The translations under genes and the position numbers were made by a program. Under the pieces are notes generated by a model. It searched no databases. It saw only the letters and a program-made list of their open reading frames with translations, and was not told where the DNA came from. Below are positions 1 through 11,215 of a DNA stretch of 64,000 nucleotides, piece by piece. Every line of letters begins with the position of its first letter. The stretch's first letter is position 1. The DNA comes from Colias croceus (Eukaryota; Arthropoda; Insecta; Lepidoptera; Pieridae): positions 79,501 through 143,500 of the forward strand of contig NC_059562.1 of the NCBI RefSeq assembly GCF_905220415.1. Reading direction: 5' to 3'.

Positions 1-389
1 ATAATCACTTTTCAGCACCATAATCTGCTGTAGCGCTGTATCTTTAGAGGAAAGAAGTGAAATATCTTAAACAAACACAATTTGAACTTTAGAGCATTTG
101 AATAAGGCCGAAATTGCGTCGGTAATAACATAATCTGGGGTTTCCAGGTAAGCGCTCAGAATTTACATGATATTGTCGTTCAACACCTTGGTTTGAACAT
201 TAGCATTAACGAATACGCTGTTTGAAGCGCTTTGTGCTGAATTATTCATGTAATATAGATAAAAACGAAAACAATCGGCGACAATGGCGATTGAGCATTA
301 TCTCGCTCTAATGACCGATAAATGAGGGAGACGGCAGATTATTTGTTTCTGATAGCTATTTGAAATTAGAACATGATAGAATTTTTTTA

Positions 390-489
390 GAGCTAGCGCG
401 CAAGAGCAACTTTTGTCTCCGCATCTATTTTGTCTCTCCCATCAACTCTATGGGGAGTTGCGTCGCTACGTGCTCTTGCGCGCTAGCTC
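390..489. repeat. 100-bp hairpin element with 19-bp perfect terminal inverted repeats
   Basis: The 19 bases at 390-408 (GAGCTAGCGCGCAAGAGCA) are the exact reverse complement of 471-489. A second short inverted pair (CAACTC/GAGTTG) lies inside. The whole segment can fold into one hairpin. It could be a tiny MITE or a structured RNA precursor. I see no convincing target duplication, so the class is undecided. Confidence 0.6.
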
Positions 490-614
490 GACTACTTCGT
501 GGAAATATGTCAATATTTACTGTTATAGTAAACATTAGTTGCTTCGTCAATAATTGGCAAAGAAATCTTTTTCTCTAATTTATTTAAATGTATTTAAAAC
601 TAAGTATATCTTAT

Positions 615-1351
615 TGCACGCCTCATAAGCGAAGCGTTGAGGTGGGTACTACTGTCACTTCGCGCAAAACATCTGATTTTTCAAACTTAAAATGTCTTTA
701 TGTATCATACATTGCACTTGTAAGATAATACATACACACACATATTAAGAAAAAACACTATTTTTAACGTTCATGATATTTTTGATGTCATTTTTGTTAT
801 TATACTAGTTAAAAAACAGTTTAAAAAAGTTCTGTCTTGGACGTCCGTGTGTCTGTATGTGCGGATCCTTTTTCTTGTTAACACGATAGCGACCGAAATA
901 CTTTACTAATCGAGTCTTTTTTTTTCTCTTACGCTTGAGTATGCTCAGGAATAGAACCCTTTCATTTTTCAGGGTCTGATTCGATGTGGTTTAATTGTTA
1001 TTAAATAAACAAAAAAAAAATATCGACTGTTCTCCATAATTTTAGTATATCTATAATATATTCTTTATGTATTTATTTTTTTTTTATATTTATAGTGTAC
1101 TCAAAATTCATCATTATTTAAACTCGATTCTTTATACTATAAGCCAAGGTTTAAAAAAATAAGTTGGTAGTCAGTCCCTTAAACCTGCGCAGTTTCACAT
1201 CTAGGTGGGGCCACAAGAAAAATAGCTCAATTATTACGGTACCGCTTTCTTTACTTTTCCAACTGTTTTATTTTATTTCTTTTTTATATTTATAGTGTAC
1301 TCTTTATAAATAATCAATTTTATTGTAAAGGATGAGATTATGAGGCGTGCA
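615..1351. mobile_element. Possible MITE-like element with 14-bp inverted ends
   Basis: TGCACGCCTCATAA at 615-628 is the exact inverse complement of 1338-1351. The 737 bp between have no credible ORF. They hold a stretch (about 835-980) resembling the 'GTCTGT...ACACGATAGCGACCGA' text common in lepidopteran non-autonomous repeats. A 22-bp AT-rich direct repeat occurs at 1081-1102 and 1281-1302, exactly 200 bp apart. No clear target duplication was found, so this is a tentative call. Confidence 0.35.
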
Positions 1352-4088
1352 CTTTTGGATTTTCCAAACTATTTTGTTTATATAAAACGAGGAAACAATA
1401 AAATCTTCTATTGAACTGTTTGAGTAAAGGTATGCAAAAACCACTACGGATTATGTAATACAATGAATTTTATTTTTATTTTGAAGTAAATTAGTATGAA
1501 TAACAAATAGGTGGCTGATTTAGAACAAAGGCGATAACAGATAAACCTATTCATTATTCGTTTTTGGATAAGGGTTTAAATAATTTATTTCTACTAACCG
1601 TTATAAAAAACCTCTTATCTATGGCCAGATTGAAGCGTGTCCCATTTTAGGTCATATTTATAACACTTTTACGAGTTACAGATAACAATATTTTAACTAT
1701 TTTTCGGGGTTTATGAATATAAATATGTATTGATATATTTGAATGTGCATTAATTAAATAACTCAAAAGCAGCAAACGATGCAAAAAAATACTATTTAGC
1801 ATAAGCAAAAATGTTTACAGTCTACTAAACATTACAACCTTAATGTTGCATAAACAAATGACATCAATTAAATTAAATTAGATGAAATAATACCTTTTAA
1901 AATGTACTAAAACTCGCGAAAATCGAATAAGAAAATAGGCAAGAACAATTTCGGTGTTTACTCGTCAAAACAACACAAAAAGTGAGGATCCTCGGAACTA
2001 TATTTCAGGGCGAGGGTCATTTGTCAGCGGAGGGACAGCTGTCGGACGGGAACAGGTAAAATGCTACGTTTTTTCATATTTTTTTCTTCAGCTCTTGACC
2101 CGCACTAGTAACTGTTATAATGAAGTGGGAAACTGGAGTTTTTCTTAGCATTGTACTCAACTTGTATACAGTGTTTATATCTGTTCTACTATAAATTTTT
2201 TGGTTGGACTAATAGGACCTTCAAAAGTCTCAAAGAGTAGGTAGGTAATTGAATCCTAAACTCAAAATGACATCTTAAGCTCTTATGGACTCTTAATTCT
2301 TAAACCTATGGGATACAACTAAAAGCGGCAAAAAACAGATATAAAAACCATTATTTTATATTTTTGTGCGTTTAATATTTGTTTGTTCAACTATACAACT
2401 TAAAAAATATTGTACAGACAAAAATCTTATAATAACAAAAATAAACCGGCCATTTGAGAGTCGGCGCACCGACGCGAGGGCTCCGTACAAACCTATTTTT
2501 GTTATGTTGTAATTTAAAATTTATGTTTTTAGCAATTTTCGCTTTATCTGTGCTAAGACATTGATTGCTACCAAATTTCAGGACACTGTGTTTACTGGAA
2601 GTACTTTGTAGGTATTGATTCCCTTGCAAGTTGCAAGTACATATTTGCGAGTTTCCGAAATCCGAATATGCGTTTGTATCGTAACATTGAACAGATGATT
2701 TTTTTTAATATTACCGATAAAACGATACAGGAGCAAATATAGACTTCGAGAATTAAAAAAATATTACCTATAACAATAATTGAAATTACATAATATTGCC
2801 ATTATACTATTGCCATTTGCCATCGCCTGCGAAAAATGATTAACGTAATTAATAGGTACTTAACCTATTACTTATTTCGGTTTATAAGGTTCCAATAAAA
2901 ATATATTAAGTCTGTGTAAACATTAACAATAATAAATGTAAATATTACTTAAGTTATTTAACCAAAAATAACAAAGATATTTTCTCAAGAACAATAAAGT
3001 TGTCCATTGATTATTTTTCTGAATGTAGCGTAGGCGATCCTTTTGTAATTTGGATTTTGGACAACAAAAGAATATTTACTTTGCAGAACTATAGTTATTT
3101 GATCAAATATTGTAAAAATTGTTCTCAAAAAATACAAGATTTTTTTATAAAGTTGAATTGAGGTTCATATTTCATAATATAATATGTAATAATAAAATTA
3201 TAGACGAGAAAAAAATTCAATGTAGCCTTAGACGTTACTTGCTACTAATTAATGTAGTTTTCAAAGGTAAAAGACTAGTTTTAGATCGGTCTAGTAATTT
3301 GTAAATAATAGGTAAGTAGGTATACCTGAATATTAACTAATTTTGAACTCATGATATTTACATATTCACAAACAGCAAGCATACTAATATTATTTTATGT
3401 TTGTTAGTTACCATATAGAGACAATTTTTTGAGTTATTGGGTAACCAGTTTGTTAGCAGCTGTAGTATAGTCAAAATTAGTTGTAAGATTTTATTTAAGA
3501 TGTAAGTACTATGATGTAAGTACTAGGTCATACACCTACCAACTACAAAGTAAGGCATTTATAACATAAGTAATATAAGTATGTATAGTGTAAAGTTAAA
3601 GGTAACATATTCCAAGCGACTCTTGGAACGTTCGAGCAAAATCCAATGAAAAGTTCGTCGACTCGTCTCGGAGAGCTTCGCAAGCATTCACCAATTCAAA
3701 ACGTTTTAGCGCAGAAATACGATATTTGTTTCAATATTAACTTTAACTAATTTCACTTCTGTTTTATAACTTTGTGCCTATTCACGAGTTCCAAAACTTT
3801 ATGTATTTTGTTAATAAACATTCATATGGGTTTATACTTTAATATGCGTTGATACCTTTTGCGGTGAAGGGAGGTTTAGAATACAGAAGATTGTTTATTT
3901 TTAACTTCATTATAATATTAATTTAATTATTAAGTTAGATATAAGGCAAAAATATCGTGGTGAAGGGCTTCATGCTGGATAATAAGAAAATCTTAAATGA
4001 AATGATTGATCTTTATTGAAATTATATAGAACGCAACGCGCAAAAAAAATTTTGTAATCGATTTTTTTTTGTTAAAATAAAAAGTGTA
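1352..4088. other. AT-rich non-coding stretch
   Basis: Apart from the relic at 2445-2490 there is nothing here I can support. Open frames are short, AT-biased and lack recognisable domains. Repeated TAGGTA/TACCTA motifs and poly-A/T tracts dominate. Confidence 0.6.
2445..2490 (-). repeat. Relic end of a common lepidopteran interspersed repeat
   Basis: The segment starting AAACCGGCCATTTGAGAGTC and ending in CTCCGTAC resembles the conserved terminal part of a widespread lepidopteran repeat family that I recall as 'AAACCGGCCAAGTGCGAGTC...GGTTCCGTAC'. It is diverged and has no visible partner end nearby. This call rests on recollection of the motif only. Confidence 0.3.
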
Positions 4089-4159
4089 TGCATCGGCCGG
4101 AAATCGAACCCGGGCCGCCCGCGTGGCAGGCGAGCATTCTACCACTGAACCACCGATGC
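4089..4159 (-). tRNA. tRNA-Gly (GCC), with box B variant
   Basis: The reverse complement begins GCATCGGTGGTTCAGTGGTA and folds as a 71-nt tRNA-Gly with anticodon GCC (TGCCACG loop) and discriminator A at 4089. It decodes GGC/GGU glycine codons. Compared with the two other copies in the window it carries one change in the T stem: C61 is T, making a G53-U61 wobble and altering the last bases of the box B promoter. A TTTTT Pol III terminator lies just downstream (4079-4083 on +). The fold is preserved, but the box B change could lower transcription. It may be functional or an early pseudogene. Confidence 0.88.
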
Positions 4160-4279
4160 TTATGGATTGAAATGAAAATTAGAATCTAAATAGAAATTAG
4201 TTTCATACATAATTAATGTGTAATTATTAACAATATAAATCATAATTTTTTTAAATATCAGAAAAAAAAAGAATACAAA

Positions 4280-4400
4280 GATTAATGGCAGGAGGCCACG
4301 TGGTCAAACTTTGTCACTGTACGGCAAAGATGCAGGTTCGAATCCCGACCCATGATCGAAATGTTTATATATTATAAAAACAGAGAGTGCGTGCCGAGCA
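4280..4400 (+). repeat. Possible tRNA-derived SINE fragment
   Basis: A sequence matching the Pol III box B consensus (GGTTCGAATCC, about 4334-4344) follows a GC-richer stretch, ~130 bp from the tRNA-Gly gene on the opposite strand. A good cloverleaf cannot be drawn: the T stem pairs poorly and the anticodon loop is too long. A decayed tRNA-derived SINE is more likely than a tRNA gene. Confidence 0.3.
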
Positions 4401-5061
4401 CACGTGTCTGAAGTGAAACTTCTTTGGTAAGGATACAAAGATACCAAAATCGCCATGACGTGACGCTATCGCAGACTTGAAATTAAATGTGAATTGTTAT
4501 TTTACTGTTATTGCCCACAAGGTTTTGACCAGTGAAGTGTTGTTCAAGGAGGAATCATTAGAAAGTATTCAATATTGCATAGCGAGTAGAGAGCATACGG
4601 CATAGAGCGGCCGCGGCGCGGGCGGTCAATTACAATAATATAGTTTGTCACTAAGGACAGCATTAAATAAAATGTCTAATTGGCATAATATATGTAGGTA
4701 CTAATAATACAAAGTTGAAGAATGTATTTGACCAAACAATCTAATAATATCAAATTATATTTTGTGTGATAGAGCTGATATCAGGTACTACAGGTTTGAA
4801 CTAAAATAATTTTTGTATTGGGTAAGAAGTCCGTTTGTCGAAGAAGTTGTGATGTCTCGTTATCATTGGGACTTCTAGAGTGCTCTAGATCTGTAATTAT
4901 TGTGACGTATACAATCTGAAATATCATTGATGTATATATAAATATATTTAAAAAATGGATGAAAGCTAACAGAATCGCTTGGAATTGCAGTGAGTTCATG
5001 TGTCCTATTTAATTACCAAGTATATATAATGTTTTAATCTTAGTCGATATATTAAAGTGCC

Positions 5062-5067
5062 AAAAAA
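5062..5067 (-). terminator. Pol III T6 terminator of tRNA-Gly copy 2
   Basis: Six A residues on the + strand read TTTTTT on the transcribed side, 6 nt beyond the mature tRNA 3' end. This is a standard Pol III stop. Confidence 0.75.
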
Positions 5068-5073
5068 GGGGAT

Positions 5074-5144
5074 TGCATCGGCCGGGAATCGAACCCGGGC
5101 CGCCCGCGTGGCAGGCGAGCATTCTACCACTGAACCACCGATGC
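5074..5144 (-). tRNA. tRNA-Gly (GCC)
   Basis: A perfect 71-nt tRNA-Gly with anticodon GCC on the - strand. The acceptor stem GCATCGG/CCGATGC, D arm, T arm with intact box B (GGTTCGATTCC) and discriminator A are all present. A T6 terminator follows. It lies ~0.9 kb from the variant copy at 4089-4159 in the same orientation. The two may have arisen by local duplication, although flanks beyond the tRNA have little in common. Nothing suggests a pseudogene. Confidence 0.96.
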
Positions 5145-6344
5145 TTGTTATAAGGTTTGAAAATGAAAATCAAGTCAATGTAACAAAATCGAATAGTTGA
5201 TGAAGATATATTGATGACATTCAATAATTGCAATACCTACGTAAATTGATGTTTGAAACGCATTATGTTTAGCTGCTGTTTGATTTATATTATTATATTT
5301 ATCTTATTCTTGTACTCTGAGCAAAATAATAAAATATTATCTAATATTGAATGTAAAAATAATAAAAATGTATGCGTACACTAGTGCGTACACACGTAAG
5401 AAGTGAAACTTCGTTATGACCTTATTTTTCAAAAAATAATTTACTACATGCAACTTTACAGAAATACGTCGAATCACGCGTGGTAGGGATAAGAAAAAGA
5501 TGGCGCGTAACGCAAAAATGTCACGAGTAACGAAAAAATGTTACACTAAATTTTTTTCCAACCCCGATTCACTTCGAAAATATTTCTGAAATCGTTAGAT
5601 AAATCTAACTCATTCTCATGTGAAGTGGTAGTCATTAATGATAAAAAATAATGACATCTCGACGACATATTCATTAAAAATATTTCAATCAGTAAACAAG
5701 TATTGACCTAGTAATATATATACCCAACTTACGTCAGTTCAGTGGTTTTTGCACGAGTCTCGAAAATATATAGTATTTATAAAGTTATGTTTTCTTTACT
5801 TTGTAGTTCGTAGGTATCATCATCATATACCTACCACATACTGAATTCGCATTCCAACTTTATTAGAAATAATTGACTAAATAATTACCTACCATAATAA
5901 ACATAAATCATACAGAATCCGTATAATCAATAGGTAAATAATTATAAGCTCATGTGTATTAAAAAAATAACGTTTAACAAAAGTTAGATATCAATGTTAC
6001 TGCACCACCTCTAATATTTCTTTCTTTTAATTTAAGTATTCCGCAAACTTTTTGCCTAGATGCTGTACCTACGTCTTGACTAAAATGTAGTCTCTCTATG
6101 TTACTTTCATAATTATATTCATAAGTATTTGTAGCCATTATTATTTTAAATATCAACAAAAATAGCGCCTCGGTTAAAAGGCTCTCACTAGAAGTGGGCT
6201 AAAATAATATTTAGTACATAACGGTTACAATGAAGTGATACTGCGAAGCTGATAAGGGAGGCTGGAGAATTAGCCGCGCCAGCGCTATCTGTAAGTCTGA
6301 CACATTTACACACGCCTGTGCTGTGGCCACACTAGTGCTACATT
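5145..6344. other. Non-coding stretch with a repeat-like patch
   Basis: No gene was found. At about 5393-5560 there is repeat-like text. It includes an imperfect tandem pair (AACGCAAAAATGTCAC then AACGAAAAAATGTTAC near 5508-5551) and 'AGAAGTGAAACTTC', which recurs at about 4412-4425 just upstream of this interval. These look like fragments of an interspersed repeat. Confidence 0.5.
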
Positions 6345-6475
6345 GTTTATTTATTAAACACTTTATTGTGCAAGAAAATAAGTACATACAGGTGTGATAC
6401 AGATAACAAAAATACATAAAATAAAAGCACAAAGGGCGGCCTTATCACTATACAGTGCTCTCTGCCAAGCAACCA
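6345..6475 (-). mobile_element. 3' tail fragment of a CR1/L2-like non-LTR retrotransposon
   Basis: Read on the - strand, the fragment contains the GGTTGC.TGG...ATAAGGCCGCC module also found at the 3' ends of the elements at 45.7-48.1 kb and 60.1-60.3 kb. A short A/T-rich tail with AATAAA follows. The module has a small hairpin (6444-6449 with 6454-6459). No coding sequence remains, as expected for a severely 5'-truncated copy. Confidence 0.6.
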
Positions 6476-6487
6476 CTTATTTATCTA

Positions 6488-6580
6488 CTAGTTGTGCCCG
6501 TGGTTTTATCCGCATCGTTCTGGTTGTATTTATTGGTCTTAGTATGATGATATAATATATATATATAGCTTATATGTTGA
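6488..6580 (-). mobile_element. Helitron (Lep1-like) 3' fragment
   Basis: CTAG at 6488-6491 is followed by the inverse of the 'GCGGGTAAAACCACGGGCACAACTAG' type end. The stretch then runs through 'GGTCTTAGTATGATGATAT', as in the complete copy at 41,631-41,821. The 5' end is lost in divergent sequence. Confidence 0.5.
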
Positions 6581-6589
6581 CGAACCTAT

Positions 6590-7840
6590 TGCAAATTTTG
6601 AAGTAAATCCATTAGAAAAAATCTCATGTGCTTTTGCAGACTAAATTCAATCTTTGTACAAAATTTCATACAAATGCGATTTCTTACGGCAGTCCGTGTA
6701 AGTAGGATATCCGTCTCGTCACTTGTATGTGAACAATACTGTCTAGACTCTAAAGGTTCTCAAGACTCTTATATTTTTATTCATAGATATGAGTTTAGGT
6801 GGACAATAGACATTTACCTCGTAACGTGCTTATTCTGAGCGCACGTTATCGTTTACTAATGTAACCGACTTCGACAAATTCATCCTTATTGCACAATAAT
6901 AATGAATTTCAGATCAATTGTTATCTTTTAAATATGTGAATATACTTCCGTCTTCTTCTGTGTAGCACACAGAACATATAAAAACCTCTTTTATATGTTC
7001 TGTGGTGTAGTAGACAAAAAAATGTAGACAAAATCAATTTAAAATTATTTTCATCGAGATTTAGATTTAAAATTTAGTTTTAATAATAAATAGTAATCTA
7101 CATATAATGAAAGTCGCTAATATGTAGGCAGCAGTGGTCCAGCCGGCCGCTATCTCCGATCGGCGACATCTGAGAGCCGTTGACTGTAACTGACACTTGA
7201 GTCTTGACACTTGACACAAGTCGCGCTTCAGTCTTGACACTCGTGTATTTGGTATCTGTATCACATTCATCATTACAGGGTTATAAGCCATATTCGTTGG
7301 TCTGTCCTTGATTTTGATTGGTTCAACACACGATTTTCAGACACGGTTTTTAACAGAAAGATTAACTCCTAAAAATTCCTTTTTATTTGTAACGAAATTA
7401 CAGAAATTCTGTGAATATATAACTATTAAAATATATATAAAAACCTAGGTAAGTACTATTTTTTACGGCAATAAATATTTCATTCCAAGAATAAATTACT
7501 TCATTGATGGGAATTTGATCACGCGGGCGAAGCCGCGGGCGTACAGGTTACTATTAAAATAATAAATATAAATACCTATAATATATGTGAGGTTTGAGAA
7601 CAAAGAATCATGTTGACGATATTTTTATGTTGAGTATGAATATAAAATTCGGCTGTAAAATTGAAAGTAACAGAGACGCATGAAAGTGATAAGTGGAGAT
7701 GTTGGCGGTTTAGTTTTAACGAGCCAAGTTTTATGTTCATCTCGCTGCATGTCTGATCATTGTGGAATTCATAGTTGGACTAGACGAAACCTGGGGCTGG
7801 ACATTTTCTGTCTACACTTATAGGTCTGAATCTATACTTA
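6590..7840. other. Non-coding stretch
   Basis: No supported gene. At about 7524-7547 there is an isolated GCGGGCGAAGCCGCGGGCG hairpin of the kind found at Helitron 3' ends, without a recognisable element body. At 7190-7250 'CTTGACACT' recurs several times as a short local direct repeat. Confidence 0.45.
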
Positions 7841-8038
7841 TCTATACTAATATAAAATATTGTAAAGCTGAAGATTTTGTTTGTTTGAACACGCTAATCT
7901 CAAGAACTACTAGTCCGATTTGAAAATTTATTTCGGTGTTGGATAGCCCATTTATCGAGAAAGGCTATTGGCTATATATAATTACGCTACGATAAATAGG
8001 AACAGAGCCACGCGGGTGAAACCGCGGAGCGCAGCTAG
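7841..8038 (+). mobile_element. Non-autonomous Helitron, Lep1-like
   Basis: It starts TCTATACTAATATAAAAT and ends with a GC-rich hairpin (GCGGGTGAAACCGC) about 10 nt before CTAG. The flanking bases are A on the left and T on the right, the insertion signature of Helitrons. No coding capacity. Its body (AACTACTAGTCCGATTTGAA, then GGATAGCCCATTTATCGAG) is shared with the copies at 41.6, 51.2, 56.1 and 56.6 kb. Confidence 0.75.
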
Positions 8039-9438
8039 TGTTTAGTAAAGTAGATTATACACTAAACATATCGATAGATATAAGAAATGATTAGTAATTA
8101 AAGGTTCAATTAATTTATTATCTTAGCAAGTTACCCTACATTACTTCAATTGAAGTAGGTAGGTTAAACACACACAATTTATTCTGCTTAAAGTAATTTT
8201 CTATCCCAGGATTTAATAAATCAACAATCTTGTATTTTATGATGAGAATGCTTGTAATGCTTTCAGCTATTTCAAATTTCTAAACTAAAATTGTGGTTCC
8301 ATTTATGTAATATATGGATTTAATTTTAATATTTCCTTCTAAGTGTCTTCCGAACTGAATACGAAGCTGGTCCGATTCGGTAGGCCGCAGACTGCTGACC
8401 TACTTGCGAACTTCAGATGGACGTTATATCATATTGCATGAGGATTTCATTGAATTATCTATAGTAGTATATAGTTCTGTGAATTTAAGCGTAACATTTG
8501 AACCATATTATCTTAGGACTTAGAGCATAAACCAACTTATAGATGACGAAAGATGTGGACAAATTATATACTGTTTATTGTTATTCTTAATTTAATTACA
8601 AATTGTATTTCCAAAAAATTATTTGATTTTACCATCCTCATTATAATGTTATTTAAATCAATATGTAAGTATCTAAAATGATCTAAAAGCATGATACTGC
8701 CTACTTACATAGTTACAAATGACATAATTATTACCTACTTCTTACAAGATATAAAAATATTTATTTTTCCGCGAATCAAATGCTATAAACACGAGTCAAA
8801 AGGATAAAAACGTGGAAAATATTTGTATCCTCCACTCAGCCTACGCCTGAAGCTTATCCAAAGAGCCTTTAATACAGAATTTAATATTTCGATCGAGTCT
8901 AGCATAATTTTAGGAAACGCAAATTTAAGTGAAGTGCAGTCTCGGCTTAGAGTATTTATATCGGAAATAAGTTTAATATCAAAAAGCTTTCAGCCGCGTT
9001 AGCTGCATTAAGAGATTGGCGCTCTGATGCAAGCTCCACTTATGGCGCCCGAAATGTTCGCTAATTTATATCGGCTCAAATCCCTCGCTTTGTCTTCTCA
9101 TTATGGCTGCATGTATTATTACAGCGTTATTAAAACAGTTTGATGTTGTTGAATCTGGTTGTTTCCGAAAGCTTACTAGAAGTATTAGCCCTTTTAAAAT
9201 GACTATAAGCTATTTTTAACTGTATGCCTTTTAGTATAAAGAAAGTATGCCTATTCAAATAGTTATTTAAATTTAGTTCAGCAGTTTGTCGTACATGTTT
9301 TAATACTTGTATCAGTTCGATAAACAGGTGTCCATTTATAACAGACTGCTAGTTTTATTGTGCAGCTCGAAGTAACGAGATCTCGACAGCTCGGACGCGC
9401 CGCAGCCGGTAAGATGAGATATATTAGGAACTAGTTTA
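8039..9438. other. Non-coding stretch
   Basis: I see nothing here that can be supported as a gene, RNA or complete element. Confidence 0.5.
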
Positions 9439-9558
9439 TCTATACTAATATTATAAAGCTGAAGAGTTTATTTGTTTGTTTGTTTGAACGCGATAATCTC
9501 AGGAACTACTGGTCCGATTTGAAAAATTCTTGCGGGTGAAACCGCGGAGCTCAACTAG
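9439..9558 (+). mobile_element. Internally deleted Lep1-like Helitron
   Basis: Same 5' end (TCTATACTAATATTATAAAG) and 3' hairpin/CTAG end as the full copies, but the middle ~75 bp is missing. The sequence jumps from CCGATTTGAAAAATTC to TTGCGGGTGAAACCGC. Flanked by A and T. This 120-bp copy shows that the ends alone persist. Confidence 0.72.
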
Positions 9559-10476
9559 TTTGTCATCGTCTAATTTTATTAACTATAGATATTAGAATTT
9601 GCTAATAAGGGAGGTAAATTGGTAGAATAAGTAGCATTCTTTGAAACTGCGTGGCTATTAGTAGAGTCAGTATTTTTTATTAGTAGATTAATTGTATTCT
9701 ATATGAACTAAGTATAAAAATAGAATACTGAGCACAGTTCACAGATGATTGCAATTTCAATTTGAAGATAAACTTTCAGATTTTATTTTCTCATAGTCTA
9801 AATTACTTATGTTTTCCTAAAATACAGTGAAAACATGTGTCTGTTTGTCTTATAATGTAACCGTCTATCTAAGATGTGATCGGATCGTGTTAGCGGTTTG
9901 TAACCACAGGGTCGAGGGTTCCCAAATATGAGTGATTATTGTTACAAGTACCGCAAATTATGTCCGCTTATAAACGATCCCCCGTTGGTTTCACAGAATG
10001 GTCTAAATTCTAGGACACACGTAATTGTTAGTAAATAATCAGTTTAACAAGTTATTATTAATTAATAATGTCTATGTAAATAATGAATAAATAATCGTAT
10101 GGAATTATTATAGAAAACAATATATGCCTGCTCGTAATGAATGACTTTGACTTTGGAAAGCATGGTAAATCAAACTTTTCTTCAGCTTATAAAACGGGAT
10201 TATAATATCAAATAGGTATATCAAAGTAAATCATAAATTTGCAATATAACATTCTACAACATAATATATTTATGAATTTATAATTGCAATTAACACTCGC
10301 TACAAATTAATATGTAATTAAATGGAAATTTTGTTATACAAATAAACGAAACAATAACTTCATTATGGCTTTTGTTTCATTTTATTTGCGTCACACCTCT
10401 GAGGACAACTATTTATTTAGAATTTATTTAATTAATATGCGGTAAATACTGTGTAAATTCATGTTTTTTAAAAAAC
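9559..10476. other. Non-coding stretch
   Basis: No gene found. A GC-richer patch at about 9880-10010 (GGGTCGAGGGTTCCC) may be an old SINE, but I could not define its ends. Confidence 0.4.
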
Positions 10477-10670
10477 CTAGCTTTCTTCCCGCGGCTTCGC
10501 CTGCGTATCTAAAGAACCCCGCATAATTCCCGTTCCTGTTATAGATTTCCGGTAAAGGACATGGATAGGTTCATGTCCTTTACCGGGTTTCAAACTATGT
10601 TTCTTCTAAATTTCATCCAAATAAAATCGATTCAGTTGTTTGGCGTATTACAGACAGACATATTTAGTAT
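10477..10670 (-). mobile_element. Helitron-like element, - strand
   Basis: CTAG at 10,477-10,480 adjoins the inverse of a GCGAAGCCGCGGGAAGAAAG hairpin end. The body (TTCATCCAAATAAAATCGAT, ACAGACAGACATA) matches the 'cannot-adjust target, query-primer-like' core of lepidopteran Helitrons. An internal inverted pair, CCGGTAAAGGACATG and CATGTCCTTTACCGG (10,550-10,595), forms a 15-bp stem. The 5' boundary is diffuse. Confidence 0.5.
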
Positions 10671-10968
10671 CGCATGTGTAATATTAAGTACATAGGTAGT
10701 TGGGATAACTTGTTAGTGCCATAAATGTGTTGTCTAATTCGATTATCAATAACTATACAAATTGAACGATTAATTCAAACAGAAACCCCTCAGAAGGGTC
10801 AGGTTTCGACGATACTGACCCAAAAATAATGCGGTGTGTTTGGGTTTGGTCACAGCGGATAGAGTTACGGGAAATCCTAAAGGTTGCTGTGTGCGGCTTC
10901 ACAGATTACTGTTTAACCTGATAGTTTGAACTTTTATAAGTTTTATTGGTCTATTATAGTAATGTTAA

Positions 10969-11215
10969 CTAGCTGTGCCCGCCCCTTCGTCTGCTTCTAA
11001 TATTGGAAGCCTTTTGTTAATATTTACAAACTCTGAATATCGCATTTATTTGCATCTCATCAAAATTCATAATTTCATACTTACTTACTTACAAAATTGT
11101 AGAATGGGCCTTTAATTTTGCACGCAATAGGGCTATCTCGGGATCTCTCAGGCTATCTCTGTATCAAATTTTATTAAAATGCGTCCAGCAGGTCAGACGA
11201 TTTGATTACGTAGGT
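10969..11215 (-). mobile_element. Diverged Helitron-like element, - strand
   Basis: It begins CTAGCTGTGCCCGCCCCTTCG, a decayed form of the common CTAGCTGTGCCCGCGGCTTCG Helitron 3' end read in reverse. It continues with 'TTTATTAAAATGCGTCCAGCAG' near the other end. The right boundary is approximate. Confidence 0.45.

Noticed and set aside
5009..5233. 74-codon - strand frame
   Set aside because: It runs through the tRNA-Gly gene; the tRNA explains the sequence.
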